Source: Verrucomicrobiota bacterium (lineage in GTDB: Bacteria; Verrucomicrobiota; Verrucomicrobiia; Limisphaerales; UBA8199). Taken from it: a DNA stretch of 64,000 nucleotides. The stretch's first letter is position 1; every line of letters begins with the position of its first letter. Under the pieces are notes generated by a model. It saw only the letters and a program-made list of their open reading frames with translations, did no database searches and was not told the DNA's origin. Shown piece by piece: positions 20,151-30,369 of the stretch. The position numbers and the translations under genes are program-made. The stretch spans positions 24,667 to 88,666 of the forward strand of contig JAAYVL010000153.1 of assembly GCA_012517205.1 (NCBI GenBank), read 5' to 3'.

Positions 20151-21791
20151 CTAACGCTTTTTCAACCGCCGATAGCGACAAATAAGATTGTTTGTGGAAC
20201 TGTCATGCTTCAGCTCCGGATCACCCGTACTTTCCAGTTCAGCAGCGATATTCTGCGCCAGCACTTTGCCGAGTTGGACGCCCCATTGGTCGAAAGAGTT
20301 GATGTTCCAAATTACGCCTTGGGTGAAAACAACATGTTCATAGAGTGCCACGAGCGCACCCAGCGTGGTGGGCGTGAGGCGTTCAGCCAGAAGGGTGTTT
20401 GACGGGCGATTGCCCGTGAATACCCGGTGTGGTACGAGCCAACTCGGCGTGTCCCGGACCTCCTCTGGCCTCAGGCCAAAAGCCAGCGCCTCACCTTGCG
20501 CAAAGGCATTTGCCAGTAGCAGTTCATGATGATGCCCTAGCGGCACGAGTTCCTGAGCAAATGCGATGAAATCGCACGGAATAAGCCGCGTTCCTTGGTG
20601 AATCAATTGGTAGAATGAGTGCTGCCCGTTGGTTCCCGGTTCGCCAAAATAGACGGGGCAAGTATCATAATTTACCGCTTGGCCATCCAAGGTGACGTTC
20701 TTGCCGTTGCTTTCCATGGTCAACTGTTGCAAGTAAGCCGGAAAGCGTTTGAGGTACTGTTCGTAAGGCAGAACCGCCACCGCCGGCGCTCCAAAGAAGT
20801 TGTTGTTCCAGATGTTCAGCAAGGCCATGATCACCGGCAGATTCCTCTCAAACGGTTCCCGGCGGAAATGTTCGTCCATTTGGCGGAAGCCGTCCAACAT
20901 CGCGCGGAAGTGCTCCGGGCCTATGGCTATCATTGTGGAAAGGCCAATCGCTGATCCCATGGAGTAGCGGCCGCCAACCCAATCCCAAAAGCCAAACATG
21001 TTGGTCGTATCTATGCCAAAGTCAGCCACACGCTGGGCTTGGGTGGAAACGGCGACAAAATGTTTTGCGACCGCTTTTTCATCCGCGCCCAATCCATTGA
21101 GCAGCCACTGACGGGCGCTTCTGGCATTTGTAATAGTCTCCAGTGTATTGAACATCTTGGAGGACACGATGAACAGCGTCTCCGCCGGATCCAAGCCCCG
21201 AGTCGCTTCCTCCAAGTCGCTTCCATCTATGTTAGAGACAAATCGGAAGGTTATAGTCCGGGTGCTGTAATGCTTGAGGGCTTCATAGGCCATCACCGGG
21301 CCGAGGTCGGAGCCTCCAATGCCAATGTTGACAAGATTACGGATCGGTTTGCCGGTGTACCCCTTCCAGGTCCCACACCGAACGCGATCGGCAAAATCAG
21401 CCATCCGGTCGAGAACCGCATGCACTTCCGGCACCACATTCCGGTTGTCCACGAGCATGGACTCACTCCTGGGGGCGCGCAAAGCTACGTGCAGGGCGGC
21501 GCGATCTTCGGTGAAATTAATCTTATCCCCGCGGAACATCGCTTCAATGCGTTCGGACAATCTGGATTCCCGCGCCAGTTGCAGGAGAAGTTTAATCGTT
21601 TCGTCCGTGATACGATTCTTGGAATAGTCCAGGAACCATCCTGCGGCTTCGGCATTTAGCCGTTCCCCGCGCTGCGGATCGTTAGCGAAGAGATCCCGCA
21701 AATGCCATTGGCGGGCAGTCCGAAAATGCGCAGCCAGCGTCTTCCAGGCATCGCGCTCTACAAGAAATTTGGGGCTAACAGTAGGATTCAT
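20151..21791 (-). CDS. pgi: Glucose-6-phosphate isomerase
   Basis: [67 protein letters not shown]. Confidence 0.97.
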   Translation of the reverse strand: MNPTVSPKFLVERDAWKTLAAHFRTARQWHLRDLFANDPQRGERLNAEAAGWFLDYSKNRITDETIKLLLQLARESRLSERIEAMFRGDKINFTEDRAALHVALRAPRSESMLVDNRNVVPEVHAVLDRMADFADRVRCGTWKGYTGKPIRNLVNIGIGGSDLGPVMAYEALKHYSTRTITFRFVSNIDGSDLEEATRGLDPAETLFIVSSKMFNTLETITNARSARQWLLNGLGADEKAVAKHFVAVSTQAQRVADFGIDTTNMFGFWDWVGGRYSMGSAIGLSTMIAIGPEHFRAMLDGFRQMDEHFRREPFERNLPVIMALLNIWNNNFFGAPAVAVLPYEQYLKRFPAYLQQLTMESNGKNVTLDGQAVNYDTCPVYFGEPGTNGQHSFYQLIHQGTRLIPCDFIAFAQELVPLGHHHELLLANAFAQGEALAFGLRPEEVRDTPSWLVPHRVFTGNRPSNTLLAERLTPTTLGALVALYEHVVFTQGVIWNINSFDQWGVQLGKVLAQNIAAELESTGDPELKHDSSTNNLICRYRRLKKR

Positions 21792-21834
21792 GATTCTTGA
21801 TCGCCCCGGCCGTTAAGCGAAGGCCGGCGGCCTT

Positions 21835-23517
21835 TTAGTCATTCAAAGCAAGGCTGACAATGTTCTGCGCTTCATGGACAATAGCTTCCAAGTGTTTCTC
21901 ATCGCAGAAACTTTCGGCATAAATCTTGTAAAGGTTCTCGGTGCCAGAAGGTCGGGCGGCGAACCAACCATTGGCTGCCACCACCTTTAACCCACCGAAG
22001 GGTTCATGGGATCCCGGCGCGTGCGTCAGCCTGGCAATGATGGTTTCACCCGCCAGGCTCGGCGCCTTGACCGCTTCGGGTGATAGTTTTGCCAGGCGCG
22101 CTTTCTTCTCTGGGGTGATTGCAGCGTCAATTCGCGTGTAGAAAGGCACCCCAAGTTCCATAGTGAGCATCTGATAATGCTCTCCCGGATCCTTACCGGT
22201 GCAGGCCGTAATCTCTGCAGCCAACAAAGCCAGCAAAATGCCATCTTTATCCGTAGTCCAAACTGTTCCTTCACGCCGCAAAAAGCTGGCCCCTGCACTT
22301 TCCTCGCCGCCAAAACAAAAGGAGCCTTCAAACAGCCCCGATGCAAAATACTTGAATCCCACCGGCACCTCGATCAACGTCCAGCCCAGTTTTCGCACTA
22401 CGCGATCAATCAGGCTACTGCTGACCAGCGTCTTGCCCACCGCAGCCTTAGGATTCCAGTTTGGCCGGTGACTGAGCAAATAGTGAATGGCCACTGCTAA
22501 ATAGTGATTTGGATTCAACAACCCTGCCGACGGTGTAACAATGCCATGCCGATCAGCGTCCGGGTCGTTGCCAAAAGCCACTTGGTAATGCTCCTTCAAT
22601 CCAACCAATCCGGCCATTGCGTAAGCACTTGAACAATCCATACGAACTTTACCATCATGGTCCACTGGCATGAATGAAAAGGTCGGATCCAGCCGCGGGT
22701 TAACCACGGTGAGGTCCAACTTATAGATGGAGTTTATCATTTCCCAGAACGGCAGTGAGGCCCCACCCAGCGGGTCCACCCCTAACCGAAGTCCGCCCGC
22801 ATGAACCGCATCCATGTCAATGGCATTACGCAAATCCTGGACATACGCTAAAACGAGATCTTCCTTGTGAGTGGTTGCCGCCGAAAGTGCCCGGTCGAAT
22901 GGGATCCGGCTCACACCAGCATTGCCGTCGCGTAGCAGTTCATTAGCCCGCCGTTCAATCCATTTCGTAACCCCTGTGTCCGCCGGGCCGCCATTTGACG
23001 GATTATACTTAAATCCGCCATCCTCCGGTGGGTTATGCGATGGTGTAATAACAATACCATCCGCCAAGGCTTCCTTACGGTTCCGGTTATAAACCAGAAT
23101 AGCCCGCGAGATAACCGGAGTGGGGGTTACGCCATCGTTGCGCTGAATGATCACCTCGACATTATTGGCGGCCAGTACTTCGAGGGCGGAGCGTTGGGCC
23201 ACCCCCGAAAGCGCATGTGTATCCTTGCCCATGTACAGCGGCCCACGGATACCTTGGCAACGCCGATAATCACAAATCGCTTGAGTAATCGCTAGAACGT
23301 GAGCTTCGGTAAAAGTCCCGCGCAGCGGACTGCCACGATGCCCCGACGTGCCGAAACTGACCGCTTGGTTGCGGTTGCCGGGGTCAGGTTTCTGGTGGTA
23401 ATATTCGCGCGCAAGTTGCTTGAGGTCCACCAGTTTTTCCCGCGGTATGAGTTTGCCAGCGAGCGGTGAAGCTCCCGTCGGCTTATTTGTATTGCTGCTA
23501 ACCATCGCGAGACTCAT
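21835..23517 (-). CDS. pgm: Phosphoglucomutase, alpha-D-glucose specific type (start near MSLAMVSS or MVSSNTN)
   Basis: [102 protein letters not shown]. Confidence 0.95.
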   Translation of the reverse strand: MSLAMVSSNTNKPTGASPLAGKLIPREKLVDLKQLAREYYHQKPDPGNRNQAVSFGTSGHRGSPLRGTFTEAHVLAITQAICDYRRCQGIRGPLYMGKDTHALSGVAQRSALEVLAANNVEVIIQRNDGVTPTPVISRAILVYNRNRKEALADGIVITPSHNPPEDGGFKYNPSNGGPADTGVTKWIERRANELLRDGNAGVSRIPFDRALSAATTHKEDLVLAYVQDLRNAIDMDAVHAGGLRLGVDPLGGASLPFWEMINSIYKLDLTVVNPRLDPTFSFMPVDHDGKVRMDCSSAYAMAGLVGLKEHYQVAFGNDPDADRHGIVTPSAGLLNPNHYLAVAIHYLLSHRPNWNPKAAVGKTLVSSSLIDRVVRKLGWTLIEVPVGFKYFASGLFEGSFCFGGEESAGASFLRREGTVWTTDKDGILLALLAAEITACTGKDPGEHYQMLTMELGVPFYTRIDAAITPEKKARLAKLSPEAVKAPSLAGETIIARLTHAPGSHEPFGGLKVVAANGWFAARPSGTENLYKIYAESFCDEKHLEAIVHEAQNIVSLALND

Positions 23518-23840
23518 AAAGGGAAATCTACGCCGATTCAATATTAACTGTTGTCCCAAACTAACTTTAACCTGATTTGCCGGATACGCTGAACTTTCAA
23601 ACTCCTGTGGACTTTCGAAAACCAACTAAACGAAACCGCAGCGATTCAGTTGGGTGGTTCAACTGCCTGCCCTCATTTCATCCCAAAAAACTAGGTTGCG
23701 GTGGTTTTCATAGAGGGTGAAGCGGTCTGGTTCCAAGCTGAGAGGCTCGGAATCGCGGGACTGGAATTGAACTCTCCGCAGTTGGCTTCGGCCAGCGTAA
23801 TACCACTTCTCTATAATAATCAGAACAATATGCTTGCGAT

Positions 23841-24924
23841 TTGGAAGGGGATGTGAGACGCATCGGCATGGCCCGAGCCCGACTCAAACTGACCGTCCTT
23901 CCGGCCCAGAAAGCCGAGTTGGAACAACGATTCAAGGCGGCGAACAACGTTCGCCAGCGTCAACGACTCCAAGCGATCCTGTTGGCCACCACGGGGCGGC
24001 ACGGCTACCGAGACATCGCCCAGATAGTGGGCTGTGCCCCGAGCACCTTCGCCCTGTGGCTCAACAAGTATCTGGCCGGCGGGGTGGAGGAATTGCTGCG
24101 CCGGGACACGCCCCCCGGTTCGAGCAGTCCGATCGGGGCCCCCGCCGTGCAGGAAGCGTTGGTGGCAGGCTTGAAATCCGGGCGTTGGCGCACGGCGGGA
24201 CAGGTCGCCGCTTGGCTGCAGGAGGAACACGGGATCAAGCGGGCGGCCAAATCCCTGTATCGGTGGTTGGGAAAAGCCGGAGGCGCGCTGCGGGTTCCGC
24301 GCCCTGCCCACGTGTTGCAGAACCCGTTGGCCCGCGCCGCCTTCCGCGCCGAGTTGGAGGAACGGCTTAAACGGCTGGCCTTGCCCAAAGATCGACCGGT
24401 GAAGATCTGGGTGGCCGATGAAAGCCGGTTTGGTCTGCATACGCACCGTCGGCGTTGTTGGACGCTGCGCGGGCAGCGGGTGGTGATTGCGCAACAGCAG
24501 CGCTATGAGTGGGAATATGTATATGGGGCCCTGGAAGGGTTGACGGGGCAGGCTCAGTTCCGGTTTATGCCTTCGGTCGGTCTGGACTTCAGCCGGGATT
24601 TTCTGGGGCAAATTGCCGCCCGCGATCCGTTTGCCGAGCCTGTGGTAATTGGGGATCAGGCCGGTTTTCACCCGCGCGCGGAGGATAAGCATCTGCCCCA
24701 ACGGGTTCATCTGCTTCCCTTGCCCCCCCTACAGCCCAGAACTCAATCCTATCGAGGGGCTATGGGACCAAGTGCAGGACATCACGTGCAATCAACGTCA
24801 CACCAGCTTGGACACTTTGGAGGAATCGCTGACCCGGGCGCTGCGCCCATTCTGGGAAACGCCGGCCAAAGTCTTATCCCTCATTCACCACTGGCTTCAC
24901 GCTAAAGCAAACGCTACGCTTTGA
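23841..24924 (+). mobile_element. IS630-family element, transposase split by a +1 frame change at a C7 run
   Basis: HTH N-terminus QRLQAILLATTGRHGYRDIAQIVGCAPSTFALWLNKY; WVADESRFGLHT; continuation CPPYSPELNPIEGLWDQVQD lies in the frame starting 24649. Confidence 0.85.
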
Positions 24925-24965
24925 CCCACTGTTCCGATTCACGGTGAGAAATGGTATGACATATA

Positions 24966-25581
24966 AAAAAAGACACTCCGCGCCAGCGAACAGGATCGGT
25001 CGGACATAGCGCAGGTCCGCCGAGAATGGAAACGTCGCCAGGCCGGGTTGGATCCGGCAAAACTGATCTTCCTGGATGAATCCGGAGCCAAGACCAACAT
25101 GACGCGCCTGCGCGGCAGGGCATTGCGAGGGCAACGCGTGCATGCCAAGAGTCCGCATGGTCATTGGCGAACCACCACGATGTTATGCGCCATACGGATG
25201 GACGGTTCCACCGCCTGCATGGCCGTGGACGGGCCGACCGATACGGAGGTGTTTCGAGCTTATGTGGAGGGCGTATTGTGTCCCACCGTTAAAGAAGGAG
25301 ACATGGTGGTGATGGACAATCTCTCCCCTCACAAAAGCGAAGCAACCCGCTCGGTGCTTAAGGCTGCGGGTGCCCAAGTGATGTTTCTGCCTGCCTATTC
25401 GCCGGACCTCAATCCGATCGAGAACATGTGGAGCAAGGTTAAAAACCACCCCCGTGGCCAAGAGGCACGCAGCGACTCGGAACGGATCGGGGCAATAGCC
25501 TCAGCTTTGAAGACTATCACACGTCAGGATGCAACAAACTGGTTTGCCCATTGCGGTTACAGTTTTATTAATTTGCTCTAG
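24966..25581 (+). pseudogene. Second, 5'-truncated IS630-family transposase
   Basis: Frame KKTLRASEQDRSDIAQVRREWKRRQAGLDPAKLIFLDESGAKTNM...VVMDNLSPHKS...LPAYSPDLNPIENMWSKVK; N-terminal HTH part absent. Confidence 0.82.
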
Positions 25582-25602
25582 CGTTCGTTGGGAGCCCCGC
25601 GG

Positions 25603-26616
25603 CTACGGGCGATGGGAATGCGCGTAGGCGCAAAGGGCGCGGAGATTTTCGTGGGGAGTATCACGGGGAACTTCACAACCGGCACCGACGATGAATCGCG
25701 GCCCGGCCTGGCGGTGGCATTCCGCTATGGCCCGGGTGACGTCGTCCGGATTCCCATTGCGCAGAATGGTGACCGGGTTCAGGTTGCCAAGCAGGACGGG
25801 ATCCGGCCCCATCTTTTGCCGCGCCTCGGTGAGCGGGGCTAGGGAGTCCAGGTCAATAATATCACAACCGAGCCGGCTCATGCCCTCCAGTATCTGGCGG
25901 GTATTGCCACAGATATGCAGGCGGACCCGGCCGCCAAGGGCGTGGATGCCGTCCACAAGCTGCTTTTCGTAAGGCCAGACAAACTCGTTGTAAATCCCCG
26001 GGCCGACGAGCGACGCGGCGGCATCGCCAACGCCGATGATGTCCGCCCCGGCCTTGATCTGCTCGCGCGCAAACCGCAGCTCCATTTCAATAACGAAAGC
26101 GAAGAGGTCGCGCACAAAAGCCGGGTCATCGTAGAAGTCCATCATCAGGGTGTTAATGCCGCGCAGGTCGGCGGCTTCGGCGATGGGCCCCTCGACCCAG
26201 CCCTCAATGATCATTTCCTTCCCGACGCGCTGCTGGTACAACTCCAGCGCCTTGAGGGCGTTGTGCATACGGCCGCCGCCGCGCGGGTCCGGAACTTTCA
26301 GGGAGAGCAGCCGGGCCTTATCCGCCAGCAGGGACTGGCCTTCCACGAGCGCGACGGGCTGATGATCGAAATACTCCACCGCCGCGCCGCAATCCGCCGC
26401 CTCGCGTGCGGGATCGGACATGGTGTTGACGTAGTCGAAGCCGAAGGCCTCCGCGGTGCGAATTTGCCCCTCGACCAGCACCCGGTAGTCGGTGCAGTAA
26501 TCACGGTAGCGCGCGCCGATCAGCGAGCCGGCGAACATCATGGTGATGGGCATGAGCGGCAGCCGGTCAACCGGCTGGCCGGCCAAGTGCGCCAGAACTC
26601 GCTCCCGGCGGGTCAT
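25603..26616 (-). CDS. UroD-family protein (MtaA/CmuA-like methyltransferase type)
   Basis: RRERVLAHLAGQPVDRLPLMPITMMFAG, GWVEGPIAEAADLRG, HICGNTRQILEGMSRLGCDIIDLDSLAPLTEARQKMGPDPVLLGNLNP. Confidence 0.87.
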   Translation of the reverse strand: MTRRERVLAHLAGQPVDRLPLMPITMMFAGSLIGARYRDYCTDYRVLVEGQIRTAEAFGFDYVNTMSDPAREAADCGAAVEYFDHQPVALVEGQSLLADKARLLSLKVPDPRGGGRMHNALKALELYQQRVGKEMIIEGWVEGPIAEAADLRGINTLMMDFYDDPAFVRDLFAFVIEMELRFAREQIKAGADIIGVGDAAASLVGPGIYNEFVWPYEKQLVDGIHALGGRVRLHICGNTRQILEGMSRLGCDIIDLDSLAPLTEARQKMGPDPVLLGNLNPVTILRNGNPDDVTRAIAECHRQAGPRFIVGAGCEVPRDTPHENLRALCAYAHSHRP

Positions 26617-26622
26617 CGGCGG

Positions 26623-27498
26623 TCAGCGATGGCGCAGGGCGCGCCCGGCGGCGACAATAAACTCGGGCCGCGTGCCGCAGCACCCCCCGACCAGGTTGGC
26701 ACCCGCCTGAACCAAGGCCGGAATAGAACCGGCAAACTCCTCGGGAGTCGTAGTGTAGCGGGGTTGCCCGGCCACCATAATCGGCAGCCCGGCATTGGGC
26801 TTCATCCAAATGGGCCGGTCAGTGACCGCGCGCATTCGCCGGCAGATCCCGATGAATCCGGCGGCCCCCTGACCGCAGTTGGCGCCGACGACATCCGCGC
26901 CCGCCGTGATCAGCGCCTGGACGGCTTGCTCGGGCGTATTTCCCATCATGGTGCGATCCTTTTCTTTGCCGCTGTCGAAGACCATGCTGGCCACGACCGG
27001 CAGGCCCGTCTCGCGCGCGGCGCCGATGGCCACCGTGGCCTCCGCCAGGTCGGACATCGTTTCGACAACCAGCGCGTCGGCCCCGGCGCCGGCCAGGGCG
27101 CGGGCCTGCTCGCGGAAGGCCGCCCACAGCTCGGCTTCGGTGACATCGCCGTTCATGAGCAGTTTGCCGGTCGGGCCGATCGAGGCGAACACGCGGGCGC
27201 GGCCAGCGGCGGCCTGGCGCGAAATCTCCACGCCGCGCGCGTTGATCTCGCCGGCTTGATCTCCGGCAGCCGCTTCGGCAAGGCGGATGCGGTTGGCGCC
27301 GAAGGTATTGGTGAGAATCACCCGGCTGCCGGCGGCCACATACGCCGCGGCAACTTCGCCGACGCGCTCCGGGTGGGTGAGGTTCCAAAGGTCCGGCGTC
27401 TCCCCCGCGCCCAGGCCCCGCGCCTGAAGTTCGGTGCCCCATGCGCCGTCGGTTATGACCGGCCCCTGGGAAAGGAGTTCCTCAAGAAGCGGATGCAT
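26623..27498 (-). CDS. Homocysteine S-methyltransferase family protein (MetH N-terminal-like)
   Basis: ITDGAWGTELQARGL...NLTHPERVGEVAAAYVAAGSRVILTNTFGANRIRL; ADVVGANCGQG; GANLVGGCCGTRPEFI zinc-binding Cys motif. Confidence 0.9.
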   Translation of the reverse strand: MHPLLEELLSQGPVITDGAWGTELQARGLGAGETPDLWNLTHPERVGEVAAAYVAAGSRVILTNTFGANRIRLAEAAAGDQAGEINARGVEISRQAAAGRARVFASIGPTGKLLMNGDVTEAELWAAFREQARALAGAGADALVVETMSDLAEATVAIGAARETGLPVVASMVFDSGKEKDRTMMGNTPEQAVQALITAGADVVGANCGQGAAGFIGICRRMRAVTDRPIWMKPNAGLPIMVAGQPRYTTTPEEFAGSIPALVQAGANLVGGCCGTRPEFIVAAGRALRHR

Positions 27499-27526
27499 GG
27501 CCGGCGGAGAAACCCGTGCCGCGGGA

Positions 27527-28165
27527 TCAGGCCACTCCCACGGCCTTCTTGGCCAGGGCCACGGCGCCCACCGCGTTCTCGCTGTAGCCATCCGCGCCGA
27601 TTTCGTCGGCGTATTTCTGGGTAATGGGCGCGCCGCCGATGAGAACCTTGACCTTGCCGCGCACGCCCGCCTGGGTGAGCGCGTCAATCGTGGTCTTCAT
27701 GGCGGGCATGGTCGTGGTCAGCAGGGCGGACATGGCCACAATGTCGGCCTGCTTGGCATTGACCGCTTCAATAAACTTCTCCGGGGAAACATTGACGCCC
27801 AGGTCGAGAACCTCAAAACCGCCGCCCTCGAGCAGGGAAGCGACCAGGTTCTTGCCGATATCGTGCAAATCGCCTTTGACGGTGCCGATGGCGACGCGCC
27901 CAACCGGCTTGTCGCCGCGCGCGATCAGGAGCGGCCGGATGAGCTCGAGGGCGCCCTTCATGGCGCGCGCGGAGATGAGCAACTCGGGCACGAAATACTC
28001 GTTCGCCTCGAAACGGCGTCCCACCTCGTCCATGGCGGGCACCATGTGTTCGTTGACCAGCTTCAGCGGGTCAATCCCGGCGGCCAGGGCTTCTTTGGTG
28101 ATTAGTTGGGCGGTCTTGGCGTCGCCGCTTACCACGGCATCGTAGAGTTGTTTTAGATCCGGCAT
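27527..28165 (-). CDS. Corrinoid (cobalamin-binding) methyltransferase protein
   Basis: VGRVAIGTVKGDLHDIGKNLVASLLEGGGFEVLDLGVNVSPEKF (DxHxxG B12-binding motif), SALLTTTMPAMK, VLIGGAPITQKYADEIGADGYSENA. Confidence 0.95.
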   Translation of the reverse strand: MPDLKQLYDAVVSGDAKTAQLITKEALAAGIDPLKLVNEHMVPAMDEVGRRFEANEYFVPELLISARAMKGALELIRPLLIARGDKPVGRVAIGTVKGDLHDIGKNLVASLLEGGGFEVLDLGVNVSPEKFIEAVNAKQADIVAMSALLTTTMPAMKTTIDALTQAGVRGKVKVLIGGAPITQKYADEIGADGYSENAVGAVALAKKAVGVA

Positions 28166-28231
28166 GAAGTTCCTTTTAATACGATTTGCACACGTTGTTG
28201 CGGCCACACTAGGCGGGGAAGATATTTCGAG

Positions 28232-28897
28232 TCAACGCCGAATTGCAGATTTTGGCGTCCGCCCCGCACGCCTGGCGCAAGTGGCAAAGGCGGCCGGCGC
28301 TCTTCGCCCGCCGGGCTGGGTTATCCGGACCGGCAGGGCCTCCGGGCCGGGCGCAGCGTCCAGGGGCAATTCCGTCAGCAACTGCCACACCGGCTTCGCC
28401 TGGCCGGGAAGCACCAGGTCCGGCGCAATTTCGCTCAACGGCTGGAGCACAAAGCGGCGCAGGTGGGCGCGCGGATGGGGTAGCGTCAGCCGCTGGCTGG
28501 CGCGGGTTTCGCGGCCAAACGCAATCAAATCCAGGTCGAGCGGGCGCGGTTCGTTCATCACTTTCTTTGGCCTTCGGCCAAAGGCGCGCTCCAGCGCGCG
28601 CAGGCGCGTCAGCAACGCTTCCGGGGTTGCCCCCCGCCGCGGCGCAAAAGCCACGACCGCGTTCACGAACGCCGGCGAGCCCGGAGGACAATCTACCGGT
28701 TCCGTTTGCCACAAGGAGGACTTGCGCAAGGGATGCCGGGAGAATTGCCGCAAGCAGGCCATCGCCCGCAGCACATTCTGCCGCGAATTCCCCAGGTTTG
28801 AGCCCAGGGCCACGATGGCCCACTCCCCGAGGTCCGCTGTTTCTTTCCGCGCGGCCGGACGGCGGGGGCGGGCGGGGCTTTGTCTTTTCGCCTTCAT
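28232..28897 (-). CDS. folK: 2-amino-4-hydroxy-6-hydroxymethyldihydropteridine diphosphokinase
   Basis: VALGSNLGNSRQNVLRAMACL, SSLWQTEPVDCPPGSPAFVNAVV, RPLDLDLIAFG, LPHPRAHLRRFVLQPLSEIAP. Confidence 0.93.
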   Translation of the reverse strand: MKAKRQSPARPRRPAARKETADLGEWAIVALGSNLGNSRQNVLRAMACLRQFSRHPLRKSSLWQTEPVDCPPGSPAFVNAVVAFAPRRGATPEALLTRLRALERAFGRRPKKVMNEPRPLDLDLIAFGRETRASQRLTLPHPRAHLRRFVLQPLSEIAPDLVLPGQAKPVWQLLTELPLDAAPGPEALPVRITQPGGRRAPAAFATCARRAGRTPKSAIRR

Positions 28898-29628
28898 TTA
28901 AGCCCCAGCACGTGCTGCATATCGTAGAGCCCGGGCGGTTGCTTCACCGCCCACACCGCCGCCCGCAGCGCGCCCTCGGCAAACGTCTCCCGCGTGGAAG
29001 CCTTATGGGTCAGTTCAACGCGCTCGCCCGCGCCGGCAAAAATGACCGTATGGTCCCCCACCACGTCGCCGCCGCGCACGGAGTGCAGGCCGATCTCCTC
29101 CGCCGGACGCTCGCCCACGATGCCGGCGCGTCCATGCCGCAGGACCTGACCAAGCTGCTGCTGGCGGACCTCCGCCAGAATCTCCGCCAGCGTCCGCGCC
29201 GTCCCGCTGGGCGCATCGCGCTTCAGGCGGTGGTGCATTTCAACAATCTCCAAATCAAAGCCCGCTCCCAGTATCTCCGCCGCCTTGCGCGTCAGCCAGA
29301 ACAGGGTGTTGATGCCCGTGGAAAAGTTCGAGGACAGCACCACGGGGATTCGCGCCTGGCAACCGGTGATCTGCGATTTCTCCAGATCCGAATGGCCGGT
29401 AGTGCCGACGACCAGCGCCTTCCGATGCGCGGCACACAGGGCCGCAATGCCTGGGGAGGCACTGTGCAGGCTAAAATCAATGACCACCTCCCCCCGGTCC
29501 AACACCGAACGCAGGTCGTCGCCCTGGTCAATCAGGCCGACAATTTGCAAATCCGAATGATGCGCGGCGCAGGCGGCCAGCGCCTGGCCCATGCGGCCTT
29601 TCGAGCCCGTGATGATGATCTTCGTCAT
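28894..29628 (-). CDS. dapB: 4-hydroxy-tetrahydrodipicolinate reductase
   Basis: KIIITGSKGRMGQALAA, VVGTTGHSD, VLSSNFSTGINTLFWL, EIVEMHHRLKRDAPSGTA; overlaps folK start. Confidence 0.95.
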   Translation of the reverse strand: MTKIIITGSKGRMGQALAACAAHHSDLQIVGLIDQGDDLRSVLDRGEVVIDFSLHSASPGIAALCAAHRKALVVGTTGHSDLEKSQITGCQARIPVVLSSNFSTGINTLFWLTRKAAEILGAGFDLEIVEMHHRLKRDAPSGTARTLAEILAEVRQQQLGQVLRHGRAGIVGERPAEEIGLHSVRGGDVVGDHTVIFAGAGERVELTHKASTRETFAEGALRAAVWAVKQPPGLYDMQHVLGLK

Positions 29629-29946
29629 ACGTGGCGCGCCGCGCGGGGCGCGTCCGCCCACGGACCACGCGGCGCACGGCGCTTTGCCGTCCCAATACGC
29701 CCGTCGCCGGGGGAAAAGTCAAACGGATAAGCAATAGCCCTTTACGCCCCCAAGCGCCCCGGATACGGCAAGGATGGTGGGAAATTGGCCTGGAGGCTCG
29801 TCCGGCAGGTGCCGCGATAGCCAGAACCCGCCCAGGCGCAGGCTCGCATTTTTGCGGCGGCAGAAATCCCCCGATGTTTTGCTCAATAGCCCATGTTCGG
29901 AACCGGAATAATGCCAGACGCCGCAACTCACCACCCGTCGCAGAAC

Positions 29947-29963
29947 TGTCCAATTATTGGACA
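29947..29963. repeat. 17-bp palindrome TGTCCAATTATTGGACA (companion motif, copy 2)
   Basis: Identical to 2094-2110. Confidence 0.85.
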
Positions 29964-30050
29964 CTAAGCTGTTTTCGCCCCTGCAAATCCTTCCCAAGGC
30001 CACTTTGAATTTAACCCGCGTAATTTCAGGCCCATAAATAGCCACCAACT

Positions 30051-30151
30051 AGCCGTGTACAAGGGGTGTACAAGGGATGCTCACCGGGAGAACAACAGAA
30101 AATCCGATGGGCATCCGGGGTGCATCCCTTGTACACCCCTTGTACACGGCT
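30051..30151. repeat. Long hairpin repeat, copy 2
   Basis: 30-bp perfect inverted repeat AGCCGTGTACAAGGGGTGTACAAGGGATGC / GCATCCCTTGTACACCCCTTGTACACGGCT. Confidence 0.95.
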
Positions 30152-30369
30152 GGAAGGGATGGGGGCAGGAGGGGATAGGGAAGAGGTAGGGATGCCGTTA
30201 TTGGGAAGGGATTTGGGAATGGAATTCCGGCTGGTACTGAAGGCTGGGCGATTGCGGCGAGTTTTTCTCTTGAGCCGGGGCAAGGTTCCTGCCATAAGAA
30301 GCGCATTGTGGATGGCCCTTCTTTCGAGGGCGATCAATGGCATCAACCGAAAACGATCAGGAGTATAGA

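Noticed and set aside
25915-27624. 569-aa plus-strand ORF
   Set aside because: Antisense to the UroD-like and homocysteine methyltransferase genes, which carry clear family motifs.
28243-29730. 495-aa plus-strand ORF
   Set aside because: Antisense to folK and dapB.
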